From positions 124,001 to 188,000 of the forward strand of contig NZ_VDMA02000012.1 of the NCBI RefSeq assembly GCF_006334915.2: a stretch of 64,000 bases of DNA, written 5' to 3'. Made by a program: the position numbers and the translations under genes. This document shows, in pieces, positions 63,394-64,000 of this stretch. Source of the DNA: Microbispora catharanthi. Lineage in GTDB: Bacteria; Actinomycetota; Actinomycetes; Streptosporangiales; Streptosporangiaceae. How positions within the stretch are numbered: the first letter of the stretch is position 1; each line of letters begins with the position of its first letter. The notes beneath the pieces are model-generated. The model saw nothing but the letters and a program-made list of their open reading frames with translations. It ran no database searches and was not told the DNA's origin.

Positions 63394-64000
63394 TCATAGC
63401 GTTCTCCGGTCGAGAAGGTCGTGCCAGATCCGTTCCACGTGCGGCGGCAGATCGTCCGGCGTCTGCGGCCCCGGACGCTCGGTGAGCAGACCCGCGAAGG
63501 GGGCGAGCTCCAGGCCCGCCGCCTCGGAGAGGCGATCGAGGTCCTCGCCGGCGCACAGCCGCCCGTACTCGACCACCACACAGCGGGCGGGGTCGCGGGT
63601 CCGCTCGTGCCGCAGCCAGGGCTCGTGCCAGGCGGCCCACTTGTCCAGCGCGGCCTCGCGCGTGCGGGGGCGCCACGGGCGGTCGCCCGACCACCGCAGC
63701 ATCGAGGCCGCCACCGCCGAGGGATGGCGGACCAGCAGCGCCCACCGGGCGTCCGGCACGGTCTCGGCGAGCCGGTCGAGTTCGAGGAGGTATTCGTTGT
63801 ACTTCTCGCCGAAGCGGGTCGCGCCCGCGTAGGCGCGCCGTACGAGGTCGCGCCGCAGTGCCACCGCGTCCCCGGCGGATCCTGCGGCGACCTCGGCGGC
63901 CGCCTCACGCAACACGCGCTCCACCGTGGCGAGCCACCGCTCGCCGCGCCGTCCGTACGGCGGTCTGCGGCGCAGGGCGTGCAGCATCTCGTCGACACGC
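63394..64000 (-). CDS. Sulfotransferase-family protein (N-terminus beyond right edge)
   Basis: At least 200 residues. The frame stays open to the window edge, so the N-terminal PAPS 5'-phosphosulfate loop is not seen. The 3'-phosphate-binding region is readable (WALLVRHPSAVAASMLRW, RHPxxxxxS), followed by a typical C-terminal part (KWAAWHEPWLRHERTRDPAR). It would sulfonate the cluster product. An ATG at 63987 exists but is unlikely to be the true start. Confidence 0.75.
   Translation of the reverse strand, partial: RVDEMLHALRRRPPYGRRGERWLATVERVLREAAAEVAAGSAGDAVALRRDLVRRAYAGATRFGEKYNEYLLELDRLAETVPDARWALLVRHPSAVAASMLRWSGDRPWRPRTREAALDKWAAWHEPWLRHERTRDPARCVVVEYGRLCAGEDLDRLSEAAGLELAPFAGLLTERPGPQTPDDLPPHVERIWHDLLDRRTL

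Overview
The window is a high-GC, densely coded actinobacterial chromosome segment. Its gene content (SARP regulator, geosmin synthase, family 2 encapsulin, TipA-type MerR regulator, DUF6247 toxin-antitoxin pair, DUF6191 and DUF2690 proteins) suggests Streptosporangiaceae or a related filamentous order. This placement is an inference; there is no rRNA or other taxonomic marker here.

Layout. 1-4.1 kb: a LacI regulator (cut by the left edge), a GH3 glycosidase and a sugar-acid FAH-family enzyme, linked by repeated LacI-type operators. 4.2-10.5 kb: an accessory patch with a deleted and an intact SDR of the kind found beside ECF41 sigma factors, LtrA, a P450, a ferritin-like protein, the frameshifted remains of an ECF41/SigJ-like sigma factor and two LuxR remnants. 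Three promoters with an ECF41-like signature (TGTCACA-N16-GGTC type) precede LtrA, the intact SDR and the ferritin-like gene. 10.5-21.3 kb: cupins, a broken FAD monooxygenase, a TipA-like regulator, a DNA glycosylase, a stand-alone condensation-fold protein and assorted regulators.

21.3-27.7 kb is the most striking region. One minus-strand operon runs polyprenyl diphosphate synthase, EshA-like family 2B encapsulin shell, bifunctional geosmin synthase, second encapsulin shell. The last three genes have overlapping stops and starts. The synthase carries a disordered-looking C-terminal tail with four SDLA repeats. The two shell genes share a 351-bp tract with one mismatch inside otherwise diverged sequence. 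I read this as a two-shell terpene nanocompartment that could house FPP supply and geosmin formation.

27.8-30.4 kb: a drug-type ABC exporter with its divergent TetR regulator and palindromic operator. 30.4-47.3 kb: a coenzyme A-based catabolic regulon (MFS permeases, VOC, DUF35 plus thiolase-fold pair, NDP-forming acyl-CoA synthetase, acyl-CoA dehydrogenase, MaoC hydratase, SDR and a TetR regulator). A recurrent TTCTAGAAT element lies in its intergenic regions. It is interrupted by a toxin-antitoxin pair, secreted proteins and a TnpB remnant. An intact TnpB follows the last MFS gene.

48.5-54.7 kb: pirins, a MarR regulator, CBS-BON, CapA and HhH proteins, and a PRPP synthetase-like protein. 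54.8-64 kb: a SARP regulator and a tightly coupled minus-strand operon. That operon encodes a sulfotransferase, VOC protein, MFS exporter, PCP-condensation didomain, a fusion of a degenerate ABC-ATPase-like segment to an LDH2 dehydrogenase, a polysaccharide deacetylase and a GT2 glycosyltransferase. It looks like an uncharacterised small-molecule cluster that continues beyond the right edge.
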